From Candidatus Intricatilinea gracilis (GTDB lineage Bacteria; Pseudomonadota; Gammaproteobacteria; Burkholderiales; Burkholderiaceae_C): a stretch of DNA of 64,000 nt. The stretch spans positions 331,001-395,000 of the forward strand of contig JADJDQ010000002.1 of assembly GCA_016702605.1 (NCBI GenBank). The letters are read 5' to 3'. The notes under the pieces were generated by a model, which did no database searches, had not been told where the DNA came from, and worked only from the letters and a program-made list of their open reading frames with translations. The position numbers and the translations under genes were made by a program. Shown piece after piece: positions 37,131 to 46,342 of the stretch; position 1 is the first letter of the stretch; every line of letters starts with the position of its first letter.

Positions 37131-37592
37131 CGGCCGCGGTAAAGCCTGACCCGCGGTGGGGCATAGCCCAAGCGCCACAATGTTTACCAGATCTTCACGA
37201 TCCGGCTCGGCGCACCATGTTGGCGAGCAAGGACTGAATTGGCCAAACATCTGCGAGAACGACAGAACCTGCCCGACACTCAGGCAGCAACCGGCACACG
37301 GTATATTCGACGCCGAAACGAAAATGCAATCTCGGGCAACCTTGGTGGGTAGCACAATACCGTCTGTATGGCCTTGGGTGGTACCCCGCGGCGTTGCAGC
37401 AACGCCGCGACAAATGTCCATCTGGGGTTTGCCGAACATATGCCATCCGATGTCGACGATGGGTGTATGCGACACTTCCGTTCACTGCCGCAATCCGCTG
37501 ACACCGCTCGGGACTTGATCTGAGCGTTCGCTTGCAGTACGTTTGCGCCTCGCTTCTCATGCATACCCAGGGAGTATCTGTCTGCTGCTGTC
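37131..37592 (+). other. 462-bp intergenic region with a strong hairpin
   Basis: No ORF here has coding character. A perfect 10-bp stem (CGCGGCGTTG at 37387-37396 with 37400-37409) and a 3-base loop lies in the middle, without a T run on either strand. The region is locally more AT-rich (for example GGTATATTCG near 37312) and could hold the promoter and leader of the H-NS-like gene, or a small RNA. Confidence 0.4.
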
Positions 37593-38021
37593 ATGGCGGC
37601 CGACTGCTATCTGCTCAAATACCCGATGATTCGAGAAACCGATCTCAGTGATTTCCCGCCAGAGAAACTCGCTGCGCTGCTGAAGATCCGCAAGCTGATG
37701 GATTTCTGGCGCATCACGCCGGGAGAGTTGCGCGTGGCACCCCGAGTCGTCGCGCCACCGCCACCAGCACCATCGCCTTATCGTTATCGCCACCCGCGCA
37801 CCATGCTGGGCTGGGACGGTCAAGGCGCCCAACCGGCGTGGTTGCGCATGGCCTTGTTGCGCGAGGGATACACGGTCGACGAGTTGCGGCGCTGCGCCGA
37901 AGAGTTTCCAGGCATATCCGACCCCGAGGCCGACCTGGCCGCCGAAATGGCGGTTGCCGCACAAGCTGCAGCCGACCGGGCATCACTCGCCCACGCAGAA
38001 GCAGCGGCGCAATCCGCCTGA
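37593..38021 (+). CDS. H-NS-like protein with degenerate DNA-binding domain
   Basis: 142 residues, or 131 from ATG 37626, which gives the more family-like start MIRETDLSDF. Neither has a clear ribosome site. The C-terminal part (YRYRHPRTMLGWDGQGAQPAWLRMAL) resembles the H-NS-type core YRHPxTxxxWxGxGxxPxWL found in Burkholderiales H-NS family proteins. The lysine/arginine-rich hook before it is reduced, and an Ala-rich tail follows. It may bind AT-rich DNA weakly or act as a modulator of H-NS (inference). Confidence 0.6.
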   Translation: MAADCYLLKYPMIRETDLSDFPPEKLAALLKIRKLMDFWRITPGELRVAPRVVAPPPPAPSPYRYRHPRTMLGWDGQGAQPAWLRMALLREGYTVDELRRCAEEFPGISDPEADLAAEMAVAAQAAADRASLAHAEAAAQSA

Positions 38022-38296
38022 ACCCTACCGCGCCGCAGGCGGCGCACCCGGACCAGATTTTTCGTGTTCGGCGCGACAAGCGTCGCGACCGGTTCGTTGC
38101 TGTCATCGTGAGTCGCGGCGCACTCGGCTAACCTGCGCCGCTTGCGCGATGCGGGCTTGCCCTGGAGCACCTGCGAGACCAACGCGCCGAACAACACCCT
38201 ACTGCCATCACCACACCACACGTCTCCCGCCGAGTTGCCCGCACCCGCGCGGCCACCTCACCGTCGCGCACCACGGGCAGGTGGGCACGCCGCCTC

Positions 38297-39334
38297 GTGG
38301 TCATGCTGCTGGGCCTGCTGCTGGTGGCCGCCATCATCCTGGCGCCTGGTGTCACCGACGCCTGGTGGCTCGAACTGCTGCGGTATCTGCCCTACCCCGG
38401 CTGGCTCGCAGCAGGCCTGCTGGCCGCTGTGCTCACCCTGCGCCTGGGCTGGGCCTGGCGTGCTGCTGCCGCAGGCGGATTGCTGCTGGTGATCTGGCCC
38501 ATCATGGGCCTGCAATTGCAAGGTGGCGATGCCGGTGGCGGGCGACTGCGGGTGATGACCTACAACGTCAAGTCGTACCACGCAACCGATGACGGCGACT
38601 ACGCCCGTATCGCCTGGGAAGTGGTGCAGCACGACCCCGACATCCTGGTGATGCAGGACGCCGGCATGATCAACCAGAACAAGCGCAGCACCAACGACTC
38701 GGTGCGCTCCATGTTGCGCGATCGCCAGATCTACCACTTCGGCCAATACATCGTCGCCAGCCGCCTGCCGCTGCGGGGCTGCACACCGGGCGACATCTCG
38801 TACCGCGGCAAGGCCCACACCTATGTGCGTTGCACCGTGCAGGTCCGTGGCCGCGAGGTGGATCTGATCACCGCCCACCTGTTGTCGCCACGCGAAGGGC
38901 TCAACGCCACCCGGCACGACAAACTCGAAGGCCTGGACGACTGGCGCCAGAACTTCGGCGACCGCCTCAGCCAGGCGCGCAAGCTGGTGCAGGACATCCT
39001 GACCACACCCGCCGCGGCAGCCACAGCGGCCACCAAGGCCGACGCCGCCCCCACCAAACCCCGCCCCCTGATCCTGGCCGGTGACCTGAACGCACCGGAA
39101 TCGTCACCCGTCATCCAGACGCTGCTCGACGCCGGACTGCGCGACGCCCACTCGGCGGCCGGCAAGGGATTTGGCTACACCCACGGCCACTCGCTGCGGC
39201 TGGGTTTTTCGTTCCTGCGCATCGATCACATCCTGGTCAGCAACGACCTGGGTGTGGCCGACTGTTTCGTCGGTGGCAAGGAAGGCTCCGAACACCGCCC
39301 GGTGATAGCGGACCTCTGGCTGGACAGGCACTAG
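38297..39334 (+). CDS. membrane-anchored endonuclease/exonuclease/phosphatase-family protein
   Basis: 345 residues from GTG 38297; a somewhat longer N-terminus is possible. Three N-terminal hydrophobic segments (about 1-75) precede an EEP catalytic domain: MTYNVKSY, DILVMQDAG, DLITAHLLSP, LILAGDLNAPESSP, IDHILVSN and SEHRPVIADL. The metal-binding Glu that normally follows the conserved Gln (QE) is Asp here, a conservative change. Family members cleave phosphodiester bonds of nucleic acids, phosphoinositides or lipids; the membrane anchor suggests a surface or periplasmic substrate. Confidence 0.82.
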   Translation: MVMLLGLLLVAAIILAPGVTDAWWLELLRYLPYPGWLAAGLLAAVLTLRLGWAWRAAAAGGLLLVIWPIMGLQLQGGDAGGGRLRVMTYNVKSYHATDDGDYARIAWEVVQHDPDILVMQDAGMINQNKRSTNDSVRSMLRDRQIYHFGQYIVASRLPLRGCTPGDISYRGKAHTYVRCTVQVRGREVDLITAHLLSPREGLNATRHDKLEGLDDWRQNFGDRLSQARKLVQDILTTPAAAATAATKADAAPTKPRPLILAGDLNAPESSPVIQTLLDAGLRDAHSAAGKGFGYTHGHSLRLGFSFLRIDHILVSNDLGVADCFVGGKEGSEHRPVIADLWLDRH

Positions 39335-39437
39335 GCCCACCGGCACCAGGCCGCCCCCGGCAGCCGACAAGCGTCGGATCCATGCACCTGCGCTGACCGT
39401 GGGTTTGCGCGCTGCGGCGCGACACGGCCAGTGCCGA

Positions 39438-40610
39438 TCAAGCCGCGCGCAAGCTGTCGACGATCTTGAGCCTGGCGGCGCGCCAGGCCGGCACGAAGCC
39501 ACCCACCAGACCCATCGACAACGCAAACACCAGCGTCTGCACCACGATGCCCGGTGTCAGCGTGAACCTGAAGGCCAGTTCGGCAAAGGTCTGGAAGTTG
39601 GTGGTCGACACGTCGATGGTCTGCATCAGGCTGGCCGCGGCCAGGCCCATCAGTCCACCCACCAGCGACAGCAGCAGCGACTCGGCCAGAAACGCCAGCA
39701 GCACCGCGCCACGCCGGAAACCCAGCGCGCGCAAGGTGCCGATCTCGCCGGTGCGCTGCGCCACCGCGGCGAACATGGTGATCATGGCGCCCACCACCGC
39801 GCCGATCGAAAAGATCACCGACAACACCGTGCCCAGGATGCTGATGAACTTGGCCAGCGCGCGGCTCTGTTCCTCGTAGAACTCGGCCTCGGGTTTGGCC
39901 TCGACCGTGAGGCGCGGGTCGGCGGCGATCGCCGCCTGGAAACGCTGCACCGTGGCCGCGCTGGCATCACTCAGGCGCAGCACCAGCGTCGAGTAGGCCG
40001 GGCGGCGAAAGGCCTGCATCATGATGTCGACGTCGCCCCAGATCTCGGAGTCGAAGCCCGTGTGGCTGGCGTCGAACACCCCCACGATGCGCCAGTTGCG
40101 CCCGGCAAAGCGCAGGCTCTGGCCCTGCCCCGCGCCGGCAAACCCATTGGCCACGGCGCGGCCGACGATGATCTCGGCGCTGGCCGGCGCAAACATGCGG
40201 CCCTGCACCAGCCGCACCTGGCTGCGCAGCGCCAGGCCAGCGGCGCTGGTGCCGCGCATCGTCACGTTGCCGGTCTTGCCGTTGGACTTGGCGAGCGAGT
40301 TGAGCACCGCCAGTTCCTTGCTCATGAGGCGCTCGCCGCGCGCATCGGTCGCGATGCCGTCGAAGGTGGCGAGCACGGCGGCCTGCCCACGGTCGATGCC
40401 ACTGTTGATCTCCGCACCCGCGCCCTTGCGCAGCAGCAGCAGGTTGTCGGGTGAGCCGGTGGCGACCAGCGTGGCGCGTATGCCCTCGCTCATCATCAGC
40501 ACGGTGGCGAAGGTGTAGACCACCAGCCCCATGCCCAGCGCCGTGAGCAGCGTGGTGACACGCCGCACCCACAGGTTGCGCGCGATGTAGCTCAGGGGCA
40601 GGAGTCGCAT
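39438..40610 (-). CDS. ABC transporter permease, FtsX/MacB-like
   Basis: 390 residues. One N-terminal membrane segment (about 15-40), a large periplasmic MacB-PCD-type domain, then three membrane segments (about 270-385), the FtsX-type topology. It is the last gene of a leftward operon with a second permease, an ATPase and a HlyD-type adaptor. It begins 2 bp after the preceding gene ends. Such systems export lipoproteins, peptides or lipids through the envelope without a transport cycle across the inner membrane (mechanotransmission, known for MacB). Confidence 0.86.
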   Translation of the reverse strand: MRLLPLSYIARNLWVRRVTTLLTALGMGLVVYTFATVLMMSEGIRATLVATGSPDNLLLLRKGAGAEINSGIDRGQAAVLATFDGIATDARGERLMSKELAVLNSLAKSNGKTGNVTMRGTSAAGLALRSQVRLVQGRMFAPASAEIIVGRAVANGFAGAGQGQSLRFAGRNWRIVGVFDASHTGFDSEIWGDVDIMMQAFRRPAYSTLVLRLSDASAATVQRFQAAIAADPRLTVEAKPEAEFYEEQSRALAKFISILGTVLSVIFSIGAVVGAMITMFAAVAQRTGEIGTLRALGFRRGAVLLAFLAESLLLSLVGGLMGLAAASLMQTIDVSTTNFQTFAELAFRFTLTPGIVVQTLVFALSMGLVGGFVPAWRAARLKIVDSLRAA

Positions 40611-40612
40611 GG

Positions 40613-41770
40613 TCAGGCCACGTGCCGCAGGCCCTGCACGATGTCGATGTGGCTCATGCGCCAGGCCGGCCAGGCAGCAGCCACCACACCCACCAGCAAG
40701 GCCGCGCCGAGTTGCAGCGCCGCCGTCGTTGGTGTGACCGCAAACGTCGGCAGGAAGCTGCCGATCGCACTGCCCATGGCGGCCACCGCCGGTATGGTGA
40801 GTGCCAACCCGAGCAACCCGCCGATGAGTGCGATGAACAGACTCTCGCCGAACAGCAGTTTCACCACGAAGCCGGGCGGGAAACCCAGCGCCTTGAGCGT
40901 GGCGTATTCGGCCAGCCGTTCACGCGCCGTCATCGTCATGGTGTTGGCCATCACCGCCATGATGATGACGATGATGATGAAGCTCACCGCCTGGATGGCG
41001 GCCAGGATGGTCTCGCTCATCGACACGAAGCTGAGCTGGAACGCGGCCTCGGTTTCGGTGAGTGTCTCGGCCAGCGAGTTGGCGAACTGCGCATCGACAC
41101 GTTGCGAGATCAGCGCCGCGTTGGCCGGCTCGTTGATGCCCAGGATGTACACACCGACGAAGTCCGCCGCTCGCCCGTAACGCGCACGCAGCTGCTCGTT
41201 GAGATAGGCCCAGTGGAACAACAACTGGTTCTCGTCGGTCTTGGCTTCTCGCCCGTCCCAGATGCCTCGCAGGGTGAAGGTGTGGGTGCCCGGGTAGATC
41301 GTGCCGCGCAGCGGGATCTGGTCGCCGATCTTCCAGCCGTACAGATTGGCCAGCTTGCGCCCGGCGATGGCGCCGCCACGATCGCGGATGAAGGCCAGCT
41401 TGTCGGCCTCGTCGAGCAGGTACTCGGGGTAGAGCCGCAGATAGGTGGTGGGCTCGACGGCGAACTGCGGAAAAAAGTTGCGCTCGCTCTGGTAGATGCC
41501 GCCGAACCAGTTGGCCCACGAGATGACGGTCACACCGTCGACAGCGCGCAGCCGCTCGCGGTAACTCAGCGGCAGCGGAAACGTCAGCGACACCGAGCTG
41601 CGTGTGATCAACCGCGTGCTGGAGCTAGCTTCCACGCCCGCATACCAGGCGTCGATGAGCGTGCGCAGCAGGCCGAAGGCACACACGGCCACCACCAGGC
41701 CGACGATGGTCAGCAAGGTGCGCAGCTTGTGCCGAAAGGCGTTGCGCAGCAGCAGCTTGAAGATGAACAC
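40613..41770 (-). CDS. ABC transporter permease, FtsX/MacB-like
   Basis: 385 residues, same topology as the downstream permease: an N-terminal membrane helix (RTLLTIVGLVVAVCAFGLL), a periplasmic domain to about 255, and three C-terminal membrane segments. The two permeases presumably form a heterodimer driven by the ATPase at 41788-42627. The 17-bp gap to the ATPase gene supports an operon. Confidence 0.86.
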   Translation of the reverse strand: MFIFKLLLRNAFRHKLRTLLTIVGLVVAVCAFGLLRTLIDAWYAGVEASSSTRLITRSSVSLTFPLPLSYRERLRAVDGVTVISWANWFGGIYQSERNFFPQFAVEPTTYLRLYPEYLLDEADKLAFIRDRGGAIAGRKLANLYGWKIGDQIPLRGTIYPGTHTFTLRGIWDGREAKTDENQLLFHWAYLNEQLRARYGRAADFVGVYILGINEPANAALISQRVDAQFANSLAETLTETEAAFQLSFVSMSETILAAIQAVSFIIIVIIMAVMANTMTMTARERLAEYATLKALGFPPGFVVKLLFGESLFIALIGGLLGLALTIPAVAAMGSAIGSFLPTFAVTPTTAALQLGAALLVGVVAAAWPAWRMSHIDIVQGLRHVA

Positions 41771-41787
41771 GGTGGGCTCGCTGCGGG

Positions 41788-42627
41788 TCAGGCACCCGAG
41801 CCGCGATCGGCAGGCGCAGCGGTGGCGACGCCGGACGCGCCGCTGGCAGCGGCCACATCCGCGATGGCGCTGTCGATGGCGGTCACGGCAGGCGATGCGG
41901 CCGACGCGGGCGCCGCATCCGGACCGTCGTCCACTTCATCGACCAGCACACCTTTCTCGAGGTGCACCAGGCGTTGCGCGCGCGCCGCGGCCTTGGGATC
42001 GTGCGTCACCATCACGATGGTCTTGCCCTGGTCGCGCACCAGCGCGTGCAGCAGCGCCAGCACCTCGGCGCCGGTGGTGCGGTCCAGATCGCCGGTGGGT
42101 TCATCGGCCACGATGATGCGCGGGTCGGTCACCAGCGCACGGGCAATGGCCACACGCTGCTGCTGGCCGCCCGAGAGTTCGTTCGGGTAATGGTCGGCGC
42201 GGTCGCTCAGGCCCACCAGGTCGAGCGCTGCGGCCACGCGCTCGCGCCGTTCACCGCCGCGCAGATCGGTCAGCAGCAAGGGCAGCTCGATGTTCTCGGC
42301 CGCACTGAGCACCGGCATCAGGTTGTAGAACTGGAAGACAAAGCCCACGTTGGCGGCGCGCCAATCCGCGAGTTGGCCTTCACTCAGCGTGGCGATATCG
42401 ATGCCGCCGATGTCGATGCGCCCGCTGGTCGGCTGGTCGATGCCGGCGATGAGGTTGAGCAGCGTCGATTTGCCCGAGCCACTCGGCCCCATCAGCGCGA
42501 TGAACTCACCCTCGAACACGTCGAGGTTGATGTCGACCAGCACCTCGATGTCCTGCGCGCCGCGGTGGTAACTCTTGCTCAGGTGACTGATACGAATGAG
42601 CGGTTCGCCGCCCGGCGCCGCACTCAC
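41788..42627 (-). CDS. ABC transporter ATP-binding protein, LolD/MacB-like
   Basis: 279 residues from GTG 42627, which overlaps the adaptor stop (GTGA). Walker A GPSGSGKST, Q-loop FVFQFYNLMP, signature LSGGQQQRVAIARAL, Walker B IIVADEPTGDLD and H-loop VTHDP are all intact. Residues after about 230 form an Ala-rich acidic tail unlike typical LolD proteins. It energises the two FtsX-like permeases. Confidence 0.9.
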   Translation of the reverse strand: MSAAPGGEPLIRISHLSKSYHRGAQDIEVLVDINLDVFEGEFIALMGPSGSGKSTLLNLIAGIDQPTSGRIDIGGIDIATLSEGQLADWRAANVGFVFQFYNLMPVLSAAENIELPLLLTDLRGGERRERVAAALDLVGLSDRADHYPNELSGGQQQRVAIARALVTDPRIIVADEPTGDLDRTTGAEVLALLHALVRDQGKTIVMVTHDPKAAARAQRLVHLEKGVLVDEVDDGPDAAPASAASPAVTAIDSAIADVAAASGASGVATAAPADRGSGA

Positions 42628-44111
42628 TTGCCGCCCCCTGGCGCAGCGATCTTCACCTTCATGCCAGCCTGCAGCTTGGCGTCGGCATCAAGCACCACGC
42701 GGTCACCCGACTCGAGCGCACTGGTCGAAGGCATTGCGCCGACGTTCGCCGCAGCAGCGCCACTCGCCGCACTACTGGCCGCGCCGCCTGCCAAGCCAGT
42801 CGCGGTGCTATTCGCAGCGCCACCCGAACTGCCTGCAGGGCCGGCGGGGTCAGCGACCATGGCGCCACTCATCGCAGGCAAGCTGCGCAACTCGACCATG
42901 TCGCCCATCTGGCGCAGGCGTTCCACCTCGATGACTTCGACGCTGTCGTCCTTCGTGATGCGCAGCATCACGGTCTTGCCGCCGCGCTGCGTCAGCGCGC
43001 GCGGGTTCACCGCCAGAACGGCCTGCAGATCGGCGTCGCTGGGCCGGCGGGCCAGCAAGCTGACCTTGGCGCTCATCTCAGGCAGGATGCGTGGGTCGAG
43101 TTGATCGAAGCGCACCTTGGTCATCACCGTGGCCTTGGCGCGGTCGACCGTGGGCACGATGCGCGACACACTGCCGCGCAGCCGCAACTCGGGGAAGGCA
43201 TCGAGCGTGATCTCGACCGGCTGGTCCACCTTGACCAGCGCGACCTTGCTCTCGGACACATCGGCCTCGACTTCGAGTGTGGTCATGTCGGCCATGGTCA
43301 CCACCGCACCCGAGGTGCCGGATGCGCTGGAAAACGGCGTGATCATGTCGCCCACATTGGCGTTCTTGTTGAGCACCACACCGTCGAACGGCGCGCGGAT
43401 CTCGGTGTTGTTCAGGTTCACCTCCTGCACCTTGATCTGCGCCTGGGCCAGCACCACGCCGGCTTCGGCCTGGTTGCGCGCGGCCACAGCCGATGCCACA
43501 CCCGCCTCGGCCGAAGCCAGCGCACTGCGCGCCGCATCGACCCGGCGCTGCACTGCATCCAGCGCCTGCGGCGAGGTGAAGCCGCTGTCCTTCAGGCCCT
43601 GCGCGCGCACCAGTTCGGCCTCGGCATTGCCCAGTTCGACCTGCGCCTGGCGCACGCCGGCTGCCGCCTGCAAGGCCGACGCATCGGCCTGCGCCACACC
43701 TACCCGCGCCTGCGCCAGGGCGGCCTGCGCGGCGGCAATGGCGGCCCGCATGTCGGACGAGTCGATACGTGCGATCAGCTCGCCACGCTTCACCTCGCTG
43801 CCTTCACGCACATTGAGCTCGACCAGCCGGCCGGTCGCCTTGCTGGCCACCGCCGCGCGCCGCTGCGCCACCACGTAGCCCGAGGCGGTGAGCAGGGCAT
43901 CCTGCTGGCTCGGTGTGGTCGACACGACGGATGCTGCAGCCACCTCGACAGGCCTGGGCGCCAGCACGAAGGCTGCAATCCCGGCCAGCACCAGTGCGCC
44001 GATCACCCAGCGTGTCCAGCGCCGCTTGCGTTGCGGCGCGCCGGGCGCGGCGGCCGAACCTCGGCGCAGGCTCAGGGATGTGAGGATCGAAGCGGCGTTC
44101 TTGGTCGTCAT
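42624..44111 (-). CDS. periplasmic adaptor (membrane fusion) protein, HlyD/MacA-like
   Basis: 495 residues. An N-terminal membrane anchor (WVIGALVLAGIAAFVLAP, about 35-52), a biotinyl-lipoyl-like domain, a long coiled-coil hairpin rich in Ala and Gln (about 120-235), then barrel domains. A Gly/Ala/Ser-rich insert near 425-460 precedes the C-terminus. It links the permeases to an outer-membrane channel, which is not in this operon. It is the first gene of the leftward operon, with a palindromic site upstream. Confidence 0.87.
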   Translation of the reverse strand: MTTKNAASILTSLSLRRGSAAAPGAPQRKRRWTRWVIGALVLAGIAAFVLAPRPVEVAAASVVSTTPSQQDALLTASGYVVAQRRAAVASKATGRLVELNVREGSEVKRGELIARIDSSDMRAAIAAAQAALAQARVGVAQADASALQAAAGVRQAQVELGNAEAELVRAQGLKDSGFTSPQALDAVQRRVDAARSALASAEAGVASAVAARNQAEAGVVLAQAQIKVQEVNLNNTEIRAPFDGVVLNKNANVGDMITPFSSASGTSGAVVTMADMTTLEVEADVSESKVALVKVDQPVEITLDAFPELRLRGSVSRIVPTVDRAKATVMTKVRFDQLDPRILPEMSAKVSLLARRPSDADLQAVLAVNPRALTQRGGKTVMLRITKDDSVEVIEVERLRQMGDMVELRSLPAMSGAMVADPAGPAGSSGGAANSTATGLAGGAASSAASGAAAANVGAMPSTSALESGDRVVLDADAKLQAGMKVKIAAPGGGK

Positions 44112-44178
44112 GTGCAGCAGGCCCGGGACACCTGGATGGGCTGGCGCCGGGCGGGCGCTTTGAAGCGGAACTTCATTG

Positions 44179-44193
44179 TGTCAGGTGGTGACA
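44179..44193. promoter_or_regulatory. TGTCA-N5-TGACA inverted repeat
   Basis: A perfect 5-bp-arm inverted repeat about 70 bp upstream of the adaptor start, at a plausible operator position for the ABC export operon. No cognate regulator is adjacent. Confidence 0.35.
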
Positions 44194-44350
44194 AGGCGAG
44201 CATTGACCTCGCGCCTGGCGCCGCGGGCGACCCATCAGGCGCAGGAAGAATCAGCAAGGCCAACCACCGCCGCAGCGCACAAGGTGGCTAAGGCCGCGGT
44301 CTCCGAAACACCCGACCGAGCCTTGCGGTCATGCTCGCCAGCGCAGTGCC

Positions 44351-44671
44351 TCAGCGCAGCGGCTGCGGCCTGGCAGCGTCGGCGCTGGCCGCGCCTGGCG
44401 GATCACCCGTCACCTCACCCGAGTCGGCATAGGCGCGCCAACTGCCCATCGCCTGGTCCATCAGGCGGACCTGCCCGTTGAACCGGGTGCAGGCCTCACA
44501 GACCGACAGGTGCAGGCGCAACAACACACGCTGGCGCAGGCCCACCGGCCGGTCCAGCGCCGCCAGCATCACAGCGGCGGCTTCGCGACAGCGCAACCAC
44601 AGGCCCAGCCGCACCCGCCAGTCGGGACGTGAGGAGCTTGATGCGTTCGAAGCGTCGGGCAATCGGGCCAT
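44351..44671 (-). CDS. zinc-finger anti-sigma factor-like protein
   Basis: 106 residues. CREAAAVMLAALDR, then RVLLRLHLSVCEACTRFNGQ: the His-x3-Cys-x2-Cys motif (HLSVCEAC) plus the preceding Cys is the zf-HC2/ZAS pattern of anti-sigma factors. No membrane segment, so it would be a cytoplasmic redox- or zinc-sensing anti-sigma factor. It follows a sigma factor gene (66-bp gap) on the same strand. Confidence 0.75.
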   Translation of the reverse strand: MARLPDASNASSSSRPDWRVRLGLWLRCREAAAVMLAALDRPVGLRQRVLLRLHLSVCEACTRFNGQVRLMDQAMGSWRAYADSGEVTGDPPGAASADAARPQPLR

Positions 44672-44737
44672 GGTGTAGGGTCTGGACGGTCAGGCGTAGA
44701 CGTGGGCGAGATTAAAGACCAGGCGCAGCCGGCTGGG

Positions 44738-45295
44738 TCAGGTGAGCGCGAACCAGTTGAGCTGCAGGCAGTCGCGCAACCTCAGGCGGGCGCGGTGCAG
44801 CAGCACGAACAGATTGGTCGAGCTGATCGCCAGTTGATTACAGATTTCGTCGGTATCGAGTTCGAGCCACTCGCGCATCATGAAGACCTGGCCCTGCAGC
44901 CCCGGCAGACGCTCCACGCAGGCGTCGAGCACCGTCATGAACTGGCGTTGGCCAAGGCTGGCCTGCGGATCACCCCAACCCTGCGGCGCCTCGCGCCAGT
45001 GGCCGTCGGCGGCGAACAGCAGCTCGTCGATGTCCTGATCGTCCTCGGGTGTGAGTGACATCTCGCGGCCGTGCTTGCGGATCTGATCGATCACCTTGTG
45101 CTTGAGGATGCCCGTCAGCCAGGTGCGCAGCTGCGCGCCGCCAGCAAACGACTGCGGCTTCTCGATGGCCACCAGCAGCGTCTCGGACACCGCGTCTTCG
45201 GCCCAGGCAGGGTTGCGCAACTGCTTGAGCGCGTAGCGCAGCAAGGGTTCGCGGTGCTGCTCGAGCTGCTGGGCCAGGGCGTGGGGGTCGGGCAT
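44738..45295 (-). CDS. ECF-type RNA polymerase sigma factor
   Basis: 185 residues from ATG 45295 (MPDPHALAQQLEQHREPLLR). Region 2 (YALKQLRNPAWAEDAVSETLLVAIEKP, then LRTWLTGILKHKVIDQIRK) and region 4 (VFMMREWLELDTDEICNQLAISSTNL, then RARLRLRDCL) are both present. It is paired with the anti-sigma gene downstream. The divergent DUF1223/cytochrome b/molybdoenzyme/MXKDX cluster is its likely target (inference). It resembles the second sigma factor at 51187. Confidence 0.87.
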   Translation of the reverse strand: MPDPHALAQQLEQHREPLLRYALKQLRNPAWAEDAVSETLLVAIEKPQSFAGGAQLRTWLTGILKHKVIDQIRKHGREMSLTPEDDQDIDELLFAADGHWREAPQGWGDPQASLGQRQFMTVLDACVERLPGLQGQVFMMREWLELDTDEICNQLAISSTNLFVLLHRARLRLRDCLQLNWFALT

Positions 45296-45448
45296 GAATC
45301 CAGTATCGCCCAGCCGATTCGTAAAGAAATTCGCCGCGGCTGTAAGAACCGCCGTGGGCCCACGACCAAGCCCTGTCGCGACCTCGAACCCGAGTTGTCG
45401 ACAGCCCACACACAGCTACCGGCCCACACCTTGCACCGAGTTCAGCCC

Positions 45449-46318
45449 ATGACATCAAGCCTCTTGCCCCGGCGCAGCACGGCCGCTCACCTCGCCGGCG
45501 CGCTGCTCGCCGTCACGTGCAGTGCCGCAGCCACAGCAGCATCGAGCACCACGTCACCGCCGAGTTGCAGCTACAGCAGCGGCAGCCACAAGGCCGCGCT
45601 GGTGGAGCTCTACACGTCAGAGGGTTGCTCGAGCTGCCCAAGTGCCGACAAACAACTCAGCCGCCTGCAGGCCGTCGTCGACGCCGATGCCCGCCTGGTG
45701 CCGCTGGCCCTGCATGTGCCCTACTGGGACGACATCGGCTGGAAGGATCCCTACGGCCAGCCGGCGTTCGAGAAGCGCCAGCGCGCCCTCGTCAACGCCA
45801 GCGGCCAGCGCACCGTCTATACGCCGCAGTTCTTCGTGAGCAGCACCGAAACGCGCGACTGGCCCGGCGGACTACGCGAGCAGGTGCGGCGCATCAATGC
45901 CCAGCCGGCGCCGCTGACCATCAACCTCCATGCCGGCGCCAGCACCGGCAAGGCCGTGGGAGCGGCTGCCGGTGTCACGCTTCAGTCCACGGTGACGGCG
46001 CGCCAAGGCGGCAGCGAGGCGGGCGCCGAGCTCTACCTGGCGCTGACCGAAAGTGGCCTGGTCTCGCAAGTGAAACGCGGCGAGAACTCGGGCGTCACCC
46101 TGCATCACGACCATGTGGTGCGTGCCTGGCTGGGCCCCTACAAGCTGCCGGCACTGGCCGAAGGCGCGAGCTTCAAGCTCGACCAGAGCGTCGCGCTGCC
46201 CACCAACTGGCAACGCGACAAGCTGACCGTCGTCGCCTTTGTCCAGGCGCCGCGCCTGGGACCTGTCGTGCAGGCCGTGCAGGCACCACTCACCAGTGCC
46301 TGCCTTGCCACTTCCTGA
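45449..46318 (+). CDS. DUF1223-family secreted thioredoxin-fold protein
   Basis: 289 residues with a Sec signal peptide (to about 31). Mature region ALVELYTSEGCSSCPSADK has the CxxC pair Cys60/Cys63 of DUF1223 proteins, which have a thioredoxin-like fold and unknown substrate. ALHVPYWDDIGWKDPYG is the family's second conserved block. It is the first gene of a rightward redox cluster, divergent from the sigma factor. A role in periplasmic thiol or methionine repair is plausible from context only. Confidence 0.86.
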   Translation: MTSSLLPRRSTAAHLAGALLAVTCSAAATAASSTTSPPSCSYSSGSHKAALVELYTSEGCSSCPSADKQLSRLQAVVDADARLVPLALHVPYWDDIGWKDPYGQPAFEKRQRALVNASGQRTVYTPQFFVSSTETRDWPGGLREQVRRINAQPAPLTINLHAGASTGKAVGAAAGVTLQSTVTARQGGSEAGAELYLALTESGLVSQVKRGENSGVTLHHDHVVRAWLGPYKLPALAEGASFKLDQSVALPTNWQRDKLTVVAFVQAPRLGPVVQAVQAPLTSACLATS

Positions 46319-46342
46319 TCCGCCAACTTGCCGCCAACCACC

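Noticed and set aside
38037..38296. Possible extra small genes before the EEP protein
   Set aside because: Several overlapping short frames, none with a ribosome site or domain.
40622..42190. 522-codon plus-strand frame across the ABC permease and ATPase genes
   Set aside because: Overlaps two conserved genes on the other strand and shows no domain.
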